NCBI RefSeq assembly: GCF_020882245.1
Contig: NC_083597.1
Span: 45,300,152-45,364,151 of the forward strand
DNA: 64,000 nucleotides
From: Rhopalosiphum padi
Taxonomy: Eukaryota; Arthropoda; Insecta; Hemiptera; Aphididae
Reading direction: 5' to 3'
The notes beneath the pieces are model-generated. The model was not told where the DNA came from and ran no database searches. It was given only the letters and a program-made list of their open reading frames with translations. Positions 26,001-36,800 of this stretch are shown piece by piece. Position numbers and translations under genes: made by a program. Within the stretch, counting starts at the first letter, position 1; every line of letters begins with the position of its first letter.

Positions 26001-28517
26001 AGGAACTATACCCGCACACTTACTATAATTTGCCTCTTATAAAAATATTCAACTTGTCCATATTAACGTGAACAATTAGAACATTGTAGTTTTACAAATC
26101 ATAATAAATAATAATGCTCGACTTTCGAAATAGTCCCTTCCATCAATCAATAATAATCATATAGAAAATTGATGGCCACGTAATGCATTGTTGTATAGTT
26201 CTATAACATAATAATTATATTAATGATATTGTAATATATGTGCATTACAATTTACAATATAATATTATTATAATATATTATGTCATGTAGTTAACGACAT
26301 CGTTACATATTATGTTCACGATTGTTTTTTCGGCGAGTAAAAAATTTAATTGTGATCACTTAAATTCCCGTCATAATGTCGCGGTAATTATGTCGCAGTA
26401 AAAATGTCGTGAACACTATAATGTCGCAAATACATACAAAAATCACGGTCTCTAAAATATTATTATTATATATATAATATACCTATAAATATATTATAAT
26501 TTAATTTAATTAATTTCATCATGTACGTACAAAATACACTGTCATTATACTACTCATACTTATAACATTGTAATAAACAAAATAATAATTTTTTTAATTT
26601 TATGCTGAAAATTGTACACGAAATGTCATGCAGGTAATTGTTTATCAAACTTTCATTATCATCACATACAGTTTCAAGTCTAATCGACGAATCTTTGCAT
26701 TTTCTTTTTGCCGGGGATATGATGCTAGCAATTTATTGTTCAACTTTTAGAAGGTTTAAGCTTTCTTCCCTTTTCAACGAATCGATAAAAATCCAGATTG
26801 AAGAATGACGAGAATTGAACATTGAATTAAAACAATTATATCAACCCTCGACCGAATTGTTAGTTCATAGAATATCATACTTTAATAATGAAAAACAACT
26901 AATCCTACAAACGACCGAACAAAAACCGACATTTTTGTTTTGCCGAAATTTTGATCGCAACGTTTTTGCTGCAATATTTTCACCACGACATTTTTACCGC
27001 GACACCAGATAAATTATTGTTTAAACGAGCTCCATTGAATTAGCTCCCAATTTTAGGTAAATATGAATTCGACCCTTGAATTGGCTTCCTAAACTGTAAA
27101 ATATTATTATTTAACCATTGGTTCTAATGTCGATAAGATATTCTAATCTACTTTCTAAAATCACGTCAAACTTTATATTATGCGTTATTTAAATATGCAT
27201 GCATTTTAGATTGAAAGAAAATACGCTATTACCACCGTCTCACGTGAATATTTACGTTTTTTTTTTGAAAATTCGCATTCTAACTTAAAACCAAAAAAGC
27301 TTTTATAAGTATTATTGCGTAGAGCACGTTAAAAACGACAATATTAAACAATATGTTATTGTTATGTGAATGTACAAAACCAACATCTTTCATACGCTCA
27401 ACCGTAATTGAATATGTCAAGGTCTTAAAAAAAAAAGATCGTCGTTGGTATGTAAAAATAAGTACATACCTAATAAAACTAAAATTAATTTGTTTTTTCG
27501 AGCGTTTAACTGATATTCAGGATGAATAATATATGTATGAGCGCACACAACGATAATGTTATATTAGTGGGTGTCATAAAAACAAAAAACTGTAATAAAA
27601 TGTCATGATAAACGGTTACAGTTTGATATAAATACTAACGAAAAAATGGCAAGAATATTGCGATCATAACAGACAACGTGCTTAATACCGATAAACATAA
27701 ATAATATTATAATATTACAAGATTGTGGAAATATTGAAAATTCATTAAATTTGTTTTCTTTGTTGCAATGTTTTAAAATATTGTAAAAACATATATAGGT
27801 ACACCGCATTTTTTGACACACAAAAACATTATAATAATATTTTATCCAAATATCATAAAAATATTGTAACGTCGTAATAATAGGGACTCAATAACTTATA
27901 TTTATGCAGTTAAATCTTATCATCATACATTTGTTCAAAAATAAATATAAATTTGTTTGTAAATATTTTACAGTCAAATAAAAGAAAATAATAAGCTACA
28001 ATAATGAAGTTGTAAATAATCAGTTTTAAATGTACTACCCTGTGTATAGCTTGAGCCATCATCTAATTTTTTAAAGCGCGTTCAATGATGTCTATCGTCT
28101 ATACTCGGAAAATACCTATTGCTTTATAAATATTCGTACATTATAACAAACGATTGATTACACGTTTTCTGTCCACCGTATAGGTTTTCGGTAGCCCAAC
28201 TGGTCAAGGCGTTCGACACGCACCAGGAAGTAGTGACCAAACGGTCGCTGGAGGTGACCATGAACCCGGTGGCCAAGCTCAGGATCGCCCCCGCGACGAC
28301 AGCCGTCGACCAACTCACCGCTGCCGAGTTCCCGACCGGACCGAACGCCCTGCGACTGTTCATACCCAACATCGACATATGCGGCGGCGAATCGGCGGCC
28401 GCCAAGAGGACTCGCGCCGCGGGTTGCACGGGCGGAACAGGCGCGCGAGACGGGTGCGAGAGTGCTCGGAGCCCGAACTCGGACAACCGCCGCAAACGGT
28501 CGAACGTGAACGACTGA
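19832..28517 (+). CDS. Drak: DRAK/STK17-family Ser/Thr protein kinase (partial, six exons)
   Basis: Death-associated-protein-kinase-related Ser/Thr kinase; family members phosphorylate substrates such as myosin regulatory light chain. Exons 19832-20044, 20142-20280, 20809-20935, 21049-21097, 23117-24208 and 28184-28517 join with matching phase to give 650 residues plus stop. Numbering from the first visible Gly: Lys21 (AAKF), helix-C Glu39, EYAPGGDL hinge, catalytic loop HLDIKPQN (113-120), DFE 136-138 where DFG is usual, the P+1 region GTPDYVAPE, and HPWL near 250. A long low-complexity tail follows, with His/Gln, Ser and Thr runs. The N-terminus and first glycine-loop residues are not in the visible exons. 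HLD and the GTPDYVAPE segment favour DAPK/DRAK over other CaMK-group kinases; the short post-kinase architecture without ankyrin or death domains favours DRAK over DAPK1. All introns are GT..AG. Confidence 0.88.
20142..20280 (+). CDS. Drak: Drak exon: hinge to catalytic loop
   Basis: Acceptor atggtttttag, donor AAA|gtgagt. Encodes APGGDLQKVI through YMHQRKIAHLDIK. The catalytic Asp is in HLD, the DAPK/DRAK version of the HRD motif. The exon ends in phase 0 within HLDIK|PQN. Confidence 0.9.
20386..20401. promoter_or_regulatory. 16-bp perfect palindrome with GAAnnTTC core
   Basis: CCTGGAACGTTCCAGG reads the same on both strands and contains a tail-to-tail pair of GAA units spaced like a minimal heat-shock element. 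It lies in a Drak intron. A functional HSE normally has at least three units, so this may be chance. Confidence 0.2.
20809..20935 (+). CDS. Drak: Drak exon: DFG segment (read as DFE) and activation loop
   Basis: Acceptor atgttacag, donor TCG|gtgagt. Begins PQNLVLM, continues VKLCDFEISRVI, then the activation loop to GTPDYV. The metal-binding Asp is present, but the Gly that normally follows Phe is Glu (codon GAA). Confidence 0.9.
21049..21097 (+). CDS. Drak: Drak exon: APE motif to DMW
   Basis: A 49-base microexon between gtttttag and gtgagt. It completes Ala of APE and encodes EILHYEPITLAADMW, including the conserved C-lobe Asp of DMW. A 2-kb intron carrying a foldback element follows. Confidence 0.9.
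22147..23078. mobile_element. Foldback element in Drak intron
   Basis: The sequence starts AGTAGGATAAAAAAGCCGG and ends with its exact reverse complement. The two arms (about 22147-22536 and 22638-23078) are near-identical inverted copies around a unique spacer of about 100 bases. The arms differ mainly in the number of catggtgtg-type minisatellite units: few at 22178-22230, more at 22947-23048. Flanks tttttatt and catttatt could be a decayed 8-bp target duplication. No transposase is encoded. The high arm identity suggests recent insertion or ongoing arm conversion. A transcript through the intron would form a hairpin of about 400 bp. Confidence 0.85.
22947..23048. repeat. Minisatellite of ggtgtgcat-like units
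   Basis: About ten degenerate 9-12-base units (ggtgtgcatggtg and variants) lie inside the right arm of the foldback element. The left arm holds a shorter complementary version. Confidence 0.75.
23117..24208 (+). CDS. Drak: Drak exon: C-lobe end and low-complexity tail
   Basis: Acceptor tttttgtag. Completes Trp and encodes SLGVTTYALLTGFSPFGGD, the rest of the C-lobe to HPWLANL, then a disordered tail with His/Gln-rich, Ser-rich and Asn/Thr-rich runs. The donor is CCCAG|gtaaat. If this intron is retained, the frame stops at once (TAA at 24210-24212), giving a protein 110 residues shorter. Confidence 0.9.
24318..24964. mobile_element. MITE with 8-bp target duplication (hAT-like)
   Basis: Ends GGGTGTCGCCGGTTTCCAC and, reverse-complemented on the right, GGGCGTTGCCGATTTCCAC are terminal inverted repeats. 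Similarity between arms continues inward for roughly 80-100 bases at lower identity. The element is bracketed by a perfect direct repeat GGTTAAAG at 24310-24317 and 24965-24972. Eight-base duplications are characteristic of hAT-superfamily insertions. The 647-bp interior is AT-rich with no coding capacity, so it is non-autonomous. It sits in the last Drak intron. Confidence 0.8.
26377..27004. mobile_element. Inverted-repeat element with ATGTCGC motifs
   Basis: TGTCGCGGTAA at the left end is matched by its reverse complement at the right end. Further copies of the word (A)TGTCGC/TGTCGTG follow on the left and their complements (CGACATTTTTACCGCGACA) on the right, giving subterminal inverted repeats. 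The interior has only short open frames, including a minus-strand frame near 26560-26730, with no recognised protein. No clear target duplication was found, so the class is unknown. It lies in the last Drak intron. Confidence 0.55.
28184..28517 (+). CDS. Drak: Drak terminal coding exon
   Basis: The acceptor gtatag joins in phase with the exon ending at 24208 (AG+G gives Arg) and yields RFSVAQLVKAFDTHQEV... to TGA at 28515-28517, about 110 residues. GC content and CpG are far above flanking DNA, and codon use matches the preceding exon. The start of the segment looks like a short helical motif, while the rest is Ala/Gly/Arg-rich. Supported by phase and composition; I do not recognise a named domain. 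Confidence 0.8.
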
Positions 28518-28774
28518 CCGGGCGACGTCAACCACTGCGATATCCTCCCCATATATTTATTATTTCATCATCACGCGTAGGTATTATTAAACGATAATAT
28601 TTTATATTAATTGCTATAGATTATTTTTATCTTATTTTAAATATATATAAATATTTTAACGTGTTATTATTTTATTATACGTATTATTGTGTCGTGCAGT
28701 GTGTATATATGATTATAATATTGTATTATTATTATAATAATATGTTGTGCGCGCGATGGAATATATACTTATCA

Positions 28775-28803
28775 TATTATTATTATTATTATTATTATTA
28801 TTG
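28775..28803. repeat. (TTA)n microsatellite in Drak 3' UTR
   Basis: About nine TTA units downstream of the Drak stop codon and upstream of clustered AATAAA signals. Confidence 0.8.
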
Positions 28804-28902
28804 TATTTTCGTGTGTATGTTATCGCATTTGATTGTATATTGTATATTGTACAAGTGAACGAGTGATTATCACGTCATGATGTGTATAATATGTATAAAT
28901 AC

Positions 28903-28917
28903 AATAAATAAAATAAA
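28903..28917 (+). terminator. Clustered polyadenylation signals of Drak
   Basis: Three overlapping AATAAA hexamers about 390 bases after the stop codon fit the end of a short 3' UTR. Another AATAAA follows near 28936. Confidence 0.5.
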
Positions 28918-29861
28918 TGTTATTTCCACGAAAAAATAAATATAATGTATTGTCTATATTATTACGTTTGTCTTTTTGACTCTTTCCATCACGCACGTCG
29001 CTCGTCATTCGTACCTATTACTAGTGTACGCAGGCACGGCGCCAAGGGGCGGAGGGGCTCTGGACCGCCAGAAAACAGTTCAGCCCCCTCGCCAGCCTCC
29101 AATATTACAATATTGTATATGATCAGGTAATAAAGTTTAAAGTTATAAATGTTAAAATACAAAAATACATACAATACTTCTAGCGTCAGCCTTCTTCTCA
29201 CCCTACGAACATTCTAAATCCCAAGTCACGTATTTTAATAAAACAAAATAAACTAATAAACTGTGCATCTTCGTACACATTTATTTAATACACTAGCAAT
29301 ACGCTAATACACTGCCTATAATATAGATACATTTATAGTTTTGTGCGATATGATTATATTATGACAATTGATTTATACTACTATCGATCAATATTGTACA
29401 CGACCGCGGTTGCGCTTATTATAGGCAGGTCGCAGGTATATAATTTTCTGATACGCATTACGGAATATTCAGCCACTAAGTTTTAATTCAATTGAAATTC
29501 ATATTCATTTAGTATGTTAATATGCAAATACAACATGTAACTACAAAAAAATAGGTACTTCGACAAAATGTTTTGCAAATACCGGCAACACCGATGGTAG
29601 GTATTAAGTATTACCTAACACTATTAACTAATAACTTGAGAACTTAAATAAGTAGATAAGTATATTTTATCGTAAAATCAAAACTTAATTATTTACATCC
29701 ATGTTTAGTGTCGTGTTTGATTGTTTTATAGTGTTTCTTTTTTAAAATATTAATTATTCATGAATTTATACGATAACTGCAGTTATCGTCTTATATTACC
29801 ATCGAAAAATTTAAACATTTGATCACAACATTTAATTACTATTATTTTCTATCAGGAAATC

Positions 29862-29980
29862 GCCAACGATCATACCACGTTGAATACACCAGTTCTCGTC
29901 CGATCACTGAAGTAAAGCAACGTCGGGCGTAGTTAGTACTTGGATGGGTGACCGCTTGGGAACACTACGTGCCGTTGGCT
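29862..29980 (+). rRNA. 5S rRNA-like sequence (solitary copy)
   Basis: About 119 bases with 5S architecture. The 5' GCCAACG pairs with CGTTGGC at the 3' end (helix I). The internal control region is present: box A-like AGTAAAGCAACG, then the TGGATGGGTGACC intermediate element and box C. The usual metazoan AGTTAAGCAACG is altered (T to A), and a few other positions look substituted. Only AATTTATTTATGATAATTTT follows, so the first T-run of four lies about 15 bases downstream. No second copy is in the window. Either a dispersed 5S gene, a 5S pseudogene, or the head of a 5S-derived SINE; no SINE tail was identified. Confidence 0.85.
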
Positions 29981-30282
29981 AATTTATTTATGATAATTTT
30001 AATTAATTAATATTTATTTCTAATTTTAACTTAAAAAATAATAAAATATTTTTATCGTTATAAATTTATTTTTTTTACAATTTTTAAATTACACAATAAT
30101 TTTGATTACAAACAGAAAAAAAATTACACAATTTAAAAATATTTTTACCTTACTTAACCCGTTAGATAAAAGTACTTAACGTCTTGACGTCTTGTGTTCC
30201 ATTTTCACAAGCATCACGTCTCAGTTTCTGCATGACCTTACACTGCGAATCGTCCTTATCATCAGTGACGAAAAAAAAAAGG

Positions 30283-31330
30283 CAGTGGCGTAAGTTATGG
30301 GTGTGGGAGAGGGGGGTTAGGTGTTTCATCCCCCCCCCAAAAAAAAAATCTTTTTACATTGATTAATGATTAGAATTTTAGATAATAGGTAAATAATACT
30401 AGTACAAACTAACATGTATAATATTATTATTATATAATATAATAATATAGTTATAGAAATTATCCGAGTGTTTACACTTCTATTTTAAGTAGGTAAACCA
30501 ATTATAAAATCGACAAAAACGACAATTACGGCTTCTTACGTCCAACACGAAAATGAATTACTATAATAAACATTAAACTAATTACTTATAACAGTTATAA
30601 CTAATACCAATTCCAAACACAATAAAAATGACGTTTAATTTAACTAATAACTATTGTAATTTGTATCATAAATATACTTTACCCCCCCCCCCCCATCCTC
30701 AGAAAAAATTGTCTCTACGTCGCTCTAATAGTGTGATTATTTTAACTTGTACACAGTTATAAGTTATGTATATATATTATATATTTGAATCTAAAAGAAG
30801 TTTCTTATATTCAATCAGAAATAATAGTGGCGAAAAACAGTTTATTACAATTAGGAATTAAGGAAAATGAAACTAGCTATATGAATATGAAACCTTGAAA
30901 AATGTATTAACGAAAAGCGTATTCCCTAGCTTATACAAACTTCTTCAAGTAGCTATATCTTTACCTATTGCATCAGCTACATGTGAAAGAAGTTTTTCAG
31001 CTATGCGTAAGATCAAGACATGGCTACGCACTTGTATGTTGCTTCAACAACTCAGCAATTTTGTACATAGAAAGAGATATTCAAGTTGATATTCAAAATG
31101 TTATTGATGCATTTGAATCTAAAAATAGATACATAGTTCTGAATTAAAATTCAGAGTTAATAATTATTAAAATCATAAAAATTGTTTTCATTTAATTTGA
31201 ATTATTTTCCATGTATATATGAGGGAGGAAGTATAAAGGTATAACATATTAACAGTTTAAACACATCTTCCGGTGACTTTTGTAAAATTATTCTAGCCCC
31301 CCCCCCAGAAAAATATCAAATCTCCTATGG
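30283..31330 (+). mobile_element. hAT-derived debris with C/G tracts
   Basis: CAGTGGCGTA at 30283-30292 is a typical hAT-like terminus. G-rich and C-rich tracts (near 30310, 30681-30695, 31297-31306) resemble subterminal tracts of aphid hAT-like elements. Between them lies a broken transposase C-terminus. The right boundary and target duplication are unclear; tacgtcgctc at 30715-30725 may be an internal decayed end. Possibly several nested fragments. Confidence 0.5.
30790..31147 (+). pseudogene. Broken hAT transposase C-terminus (dimerisation domain)
   Basis: The frame 30895-31089 contains the family hallmark ATCERSFSAMRKIKTWLR preceded by a FPSLYKLLQ segment, the hAT C-terminal dimerisation region. 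Upstream coding similarity continues in another frame with a stop near 30896. Downstream, the ERDIQ..I.AFES-type end continues in a different frame to TAA near 31147, so at least two frame disruptions are visible. No DDE catalytic core or BED finger is nearby, so it is non-functional. Confidence 0.75.
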
Positions 31331-32360
31331 TAATTACACTTTTACACTTTAAATAGGTGAGTACATATAATATAAAATGTAAAAAAAAATTTAAATAAAT
31401 TTAAAAAAGTTGTTGATATATAGAAACTATTTGTATTAAATTTCCAAGTAAAATCCAAGTATTTTTACCGATTTATAAATTTGTTATCAGCATTTATAAA
31501 AAAAAAAATTGAAAATTGCAGTCATATAAAATAGCCCAAAAAGGCTAAAAAGAAACCTTTTTTTTGAAAATTATACTACCTACCTGTCCTGTAGGAAATT
31601 GTATTATAAATATTTTGTGAAAATATCGAATACGTCAGGTAATTGACTTGAATCTATCTTCAGTTTTTTGTGTCGACATAAAAATTATATTTACAACTAA
31701 GAAATAGAAAATCATTGTATCATTTTAATAGTGATAGGAAATTTTATAAATTATAATATTATATACTTATACTAGTTATACTTATTTCAACTCAATAGGA
31801 TGTCATACCCTTATGGCCTTATGGTTTACAGTGTCTACATTACATTATGTAATATGTAGTCTCAGTAGCCTGTGTCTTACGCATTGTATACCAACATTTA
31901 TTGTCAATTGCAGTTGTGTTGTTATAGCTTAAATATCATAAATCATAATAAATCGAATATCGATTCGATTTATTATCAAACTTAAAAGTTTTAACAGTAG
32001 GTTATCTGTGTCCTCTTATTGACTTTTTAAGATGTTTAAATTTTTAAGCAAGTTATATTATTATACCTATGTAAAATATTGAAATTAAATAATGCAGTCG
32101 ATAGGCTGCTTCTATCCGCGACGGTCGACGCGAAACTGCAATGAGCCCATTGACCATTTTCATTTACCAGCAATTTTAGATCATGAGTATTTAAAAATTA
32201 CCTATCATATATATATTACTATTATATACCATTCATACTAGTAGTATTTATAATCAATATTATTACACTATTCAAAATTAATCAATGAGTACAATTAATA
32301 CATTCCTCACGAATTACGAGATATTGATTATACCTACCAATTAAAGGTAGGTATTATGCC

Positions 32361-32572
32361 CAGTGATGTATTTGTAATTTTTTTCTAGGTTATTTGCTTA
32401 GCACATATACATATATTGGGGGAGGGGGGGCTTAACCCCATCTCAAAAAAAAATTTCTAACCTAAACTAAAATTAACTTATGGTGTTGATGTGGAGGATA
32501 TCCCCTCCTATTATACGTTTTAGTTAAAATATCTAGGCCCCAGGTTTTTAACCATATTTACGTCTATGCATA
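32361..32572. mobile_element. Possible short MITE with G-tract
   Basis: Starts CAGTGATGTA and ends TACGTCTATG, an imperfect inverted pair (7 of 10). The G-tract ggggaggggggg at 32419-32430 resembles those of the hAT debris about 1-2 kb upstream. No target duplication is visible, so it is a weak call. Confidence 0.25.
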
Positions 32573-33751
32573 TAAGATGGAGTTGAACTTGCTTTTCTTA
32601 TAAAATATTTTTTATTAAGAATATCTGAATATATGATACTATATTACATACATGATACATCATAAACATAAAGTAATTAGTAAAAAACGACACAACATCC
32701 AGACTATAAAATCTGCCATAAACTTTTTGTGAATTCATCGATGCTCATTGGCTTAGAAAGGTGTTTAACCCTTGTGTCATCTGCAGACCAATGTTTGGCA
32801 AACCAACTTTTTACATAGCCATCTGGATTTCAAATATTTAAAGGAGGTTCATTAATAGTGATAACATCAAATTTAATATATTATTAATTGTTCATTATTT
32901 TTGATTAATTTTGAAGATATACGTGGGTATACGAGTGTATACCCACGCATCTCTAATAATTGTACAGGGTATACGCTTAATCAGCAAACCAGTGCTAGGG
33001 TATATGCCGTAATTTAACTAATAAAATTATAATAGGTATGATTTTACTTATAAGGCCTTATTTACTGTGCATGCAGTCAGTAGAGTCTTGCTATTCCAAC
33101 ATATTTTTACCACATTCATCTATAATTTTATTTTTAGATAATCGCTTTAATAATTTTATGTAACTGAACCTTTTATAGCACTGTTAGAATTTTAACAAAA
33201 GTTAAAATATTGTCAGTGATATTAATTATATTTACACACTACACGCATAAATCAATAAAAGTGTGATGAAAATAAATTCTAATTTTTACCCAATTTCTGT
33301 TTAAATATATAGTATTATCAATAATCCAGCATTACTATGGTCTTATAAAGTTAAATGTGTAAATCTTTATAAAAGACTATTGTACTTATAATATCACATA
33401 AAACATACTATATGTGTATGGATATGACATTAAATAAAACATGTTAGACTTAGAATACAACATTTTAATATAAACATTAGACAAAATAGTTAATATTGAT
33501 TTATGGTTTTTAAATATTTAAATTAAAATGAGAAAGGAACAATGTATGCAAACAAAATATTAGTGTTAAATGATTATTACAAAATTTAATCACACAAAAA
33601 ATAAATATTGTAGATCCTTCTTAATTTGAGTTGTAGGAATCTAGAGACCATATTGTGTACATAAATACATAAATTAGTACTGTACTATTATAAAGCTTAA
33701 TAATTTGTATTAGGCAAGCACGAGCAATATGCAAGTTAAATTGTTATTGTT

Positions 33752-33888
33752 CTACTTCTCTAACAAAAGTTTTATGTATGATAGAGCAACATAAGCAGCC
33801 ATTTCTTTAGCTTCTTGCATGGTTCTGCCTGTACCCACAAACAACAAAACAGGAGTGACAGCTAATTGCATCAACATTCCAATATCAT
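33752..33888 (-). CDS. loqs: loqs terminal exon: dsRBD3 second half
   Basis: Acceptor ttttttcag. Encodes DIGMLMQLAVTPVLLFVGTG, then TMQEAKEMAAYVAL and LLLEK, with TAG at 33752-33754. The helix lacks the basic KKxAK cluster, as expected for the protein-binding third dsRBD. Confidence 0.88.
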
Positions 33889-36800
33889 CTGAAAAAATAA
33901 AGAGCAAAGAATAAAAAATGATCACTATTATTTTAATTCATTTTTTACTTAGATCCTTTTTAATCAATATGTATGTGATGTTAAAATTCTCTTCATTTCC
34001 AATTTCATATAAAAAATCAATGGCATTATTTTTTAATTCAATTGTGGAGTGTATATTCTGTAAACAATGAAAAAAAATATAAATACATGTATTTAGCATG
34101 GATAAGTAAAATGTTTATATTACCCTTAATCTGCTTAAACATTGCTTTTGAGATGATTTTAAACGGTTAAAGAATAACTCTAAAGGCTGCTGAACATTTA
34201 AGTAATCTATAACCTTACTTTCCACAGTGTCTCTCAGCATAGAATGAGTAGGAAATGGATATTCAAAGTTTTTACACGTAGAAATCCTCTGTTGAGAAAC
34301 ATTTTTTATTTGGTCATACATAATTTGAGCAGCTTCTCTTTTAGCTGCTTGCTTGGTTTTCCCTTCGCCTATTTAAAAAAATATATTTTTATTATATTTA
34401 TTTATTTATTTATAAATTGATAAGAACCTTTAAGAATAATATTACAGTAAGTGATATAATTTCATGACAAATATTATTTTAACAGTAATGACATACATAA
34501 CAACTAACATATTTGAAGTACATTGAGAAAATAATAATAATTAAAAATAAACAAGATATGACAACTGATAATAATAAATTTGCAAGTTATTGACATCAAA
34601 ACTTAAAGCTACATAAACATTGTGCTTAAAAACATGGAACAACACAAAATAAAATCAATCTGATTAATAAATTATTAACTAAAGCAAGAACTTTCAGAAA
34701 AAATGATAGAATCTAAACTCAAGAAAAATATTTAAAGAAGAATGAAGATCATCAATTTTTGGAACTAGGGATTCTAAAGAGTGATTTATAAAAAAGATTT
34801 TAATGTTATCATTAGTCAAAATACAATCAGTCACCATATGTGGGACACATAAATTTTCACACTGAATTGTATTGTAAATAGTAACTCAGACTCCTTCACC
34901 ACGTTTTACCGTACTATAACAATGTATAAACTCTACATTAAAGTTAATTGCTCACCAATACAATAATATTCTCACACACAATAACTGTGCAGTAAATTGT
35001 CAATACATACTATAACACTAACTAGTAACTTGAAAGAACAGTTAGCTCACTGTTTATATTTAAAACACCTTTCATATAACTGAACTGTACAAGATATCGA
35101 AATGTCCACCTACTATTGTAAATATTAATAAATATTTAAATACAAATAACAAACAAAAAAGTTATATAAATATTTTTTTTCTTCCTTTGTAAGTATATAT
35201 ATTGTTTCTAAGTATTTAATAGTAAATCAAACTCAATAAGTAAGATTAATTTGTGGTAATTTAAGCATATTTAAGATACTTTTATCTATTTGCTCTTGGC
35301 TATAGTAATTATATCTACACAATCCTACAATTCTCTCTGTAATTAACTAATCGATGCATGGCCATATTATGTGATTCAAATAGTCTATAAAAAAAACTAT
35401 AAGTTGTTTGGGTGTATTGACTTTTGTTACGTTTTTCTTGATAAAAGTTAAGACTAAAGCCGGAATTATATATACCTAAAATCTTAAAAGATATTTTTAT
35501 GCTTTATAATTCCATCAAAATAATCTTTTATGTGCATAAAATACTGAAAAAAAATAAAAATAACAGTTTAATGTTTTAAAAAAATATAAGATAATTAAAT
35601 AAACAATTTCAAACGCAGTCATATTTAATTTATACTATGGTTATATACTGGTGCACTAGATTGCAGCACATAGTTACATATATAAAATTCAGAATTATGA
35701 ATTCAAAAAACAATAATATGTTTTAAATAAAAAAATTAAAATTAATTTTTTAATGGTTTCAATGGTTTTAAAATATTATATTTTTTAACCTTGAAATATA
35801 TGTTTTTACGCAGTAAAAATGTTTATACAATGTGATCAAAATTACAGTTACAAGTGTATAACTGCCTGCCTATCAGTTCACAGGAAAATGAATAGTGGAG
35901 AAAACTTATCCAATTTGAGCTGCATACTCTCAGTAAATATACATAAATACATAAAAATCCAGTATTTAGTTAGTCATAACTTATGACAATAGATCATTTA
36001 AGCCGTTTTTATAAATTCGATAGTTGATATTTCTTATTTGAAATGTTATATGTAACAAAACATACTACATATTTAAAATATATAATTGTTTAGTTTCTTA
36101 AATATAAATTACTCACCGATAGATTTTAAATCCCTAAGGGAACATATTACAGAATAGCAAGTTCTATGTGTTTCAATGTGTTCATCACGGGCAAATTCAT
36201 AAGTAGGTAACTCCCAATGACGAGCCATGCACAACTCCTGCAGCATACCAATAGGGTTTTTTTTTGATAATTCATCTACAATTTTCTCATCGCTAAAAAC
36301 AAATAAAACATAAACCATACGGTTTATAATCTAATTAGTTAAATATTATTTTAGTAAAAGTGTATACCTATGCTTTGATGGGCTATGTTTGTCAGGTGAA
36401 ATACTTGAAGTGGTCGATGTTATGGTGTTGTTTCCATCATTGATATCCAATTTATCCAAAAAAGCAATAGCTGCATTTTTCTTTGCTTCTTTTTTTGAAG
36501 AACCCTCTCCATAAGCTAATAACATTAATTTCCATTAATAATATTAAATAAAATGTACAACTATTATAAATAAATAAATTATTTACCAGATATTTCATCA
36601 TTTTTGGCAACAAATCTAAAAATTGGATCATGTACATGGCCTACTATAGAAACTAACTTGTATTCTACTGATTGTTTTTTTAATGACATAATTTCATTGA
36701 GTTTAGCAATAGGAGATTTTTCATTGTCCAGTTTTATCTCCTAAAAAAAAATTTAATGAATTAAATGGGATATTATAGACAATATTTAACTCAATATTGG

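Noticed and set aside
28124..28552. Long minus-strand and alternative plus-strand frames over the last Drak exon
   Set aside because: The GC-rich exon leaves several frames open; only the phase that joins 24208 to 28184 continues the kinase protein.
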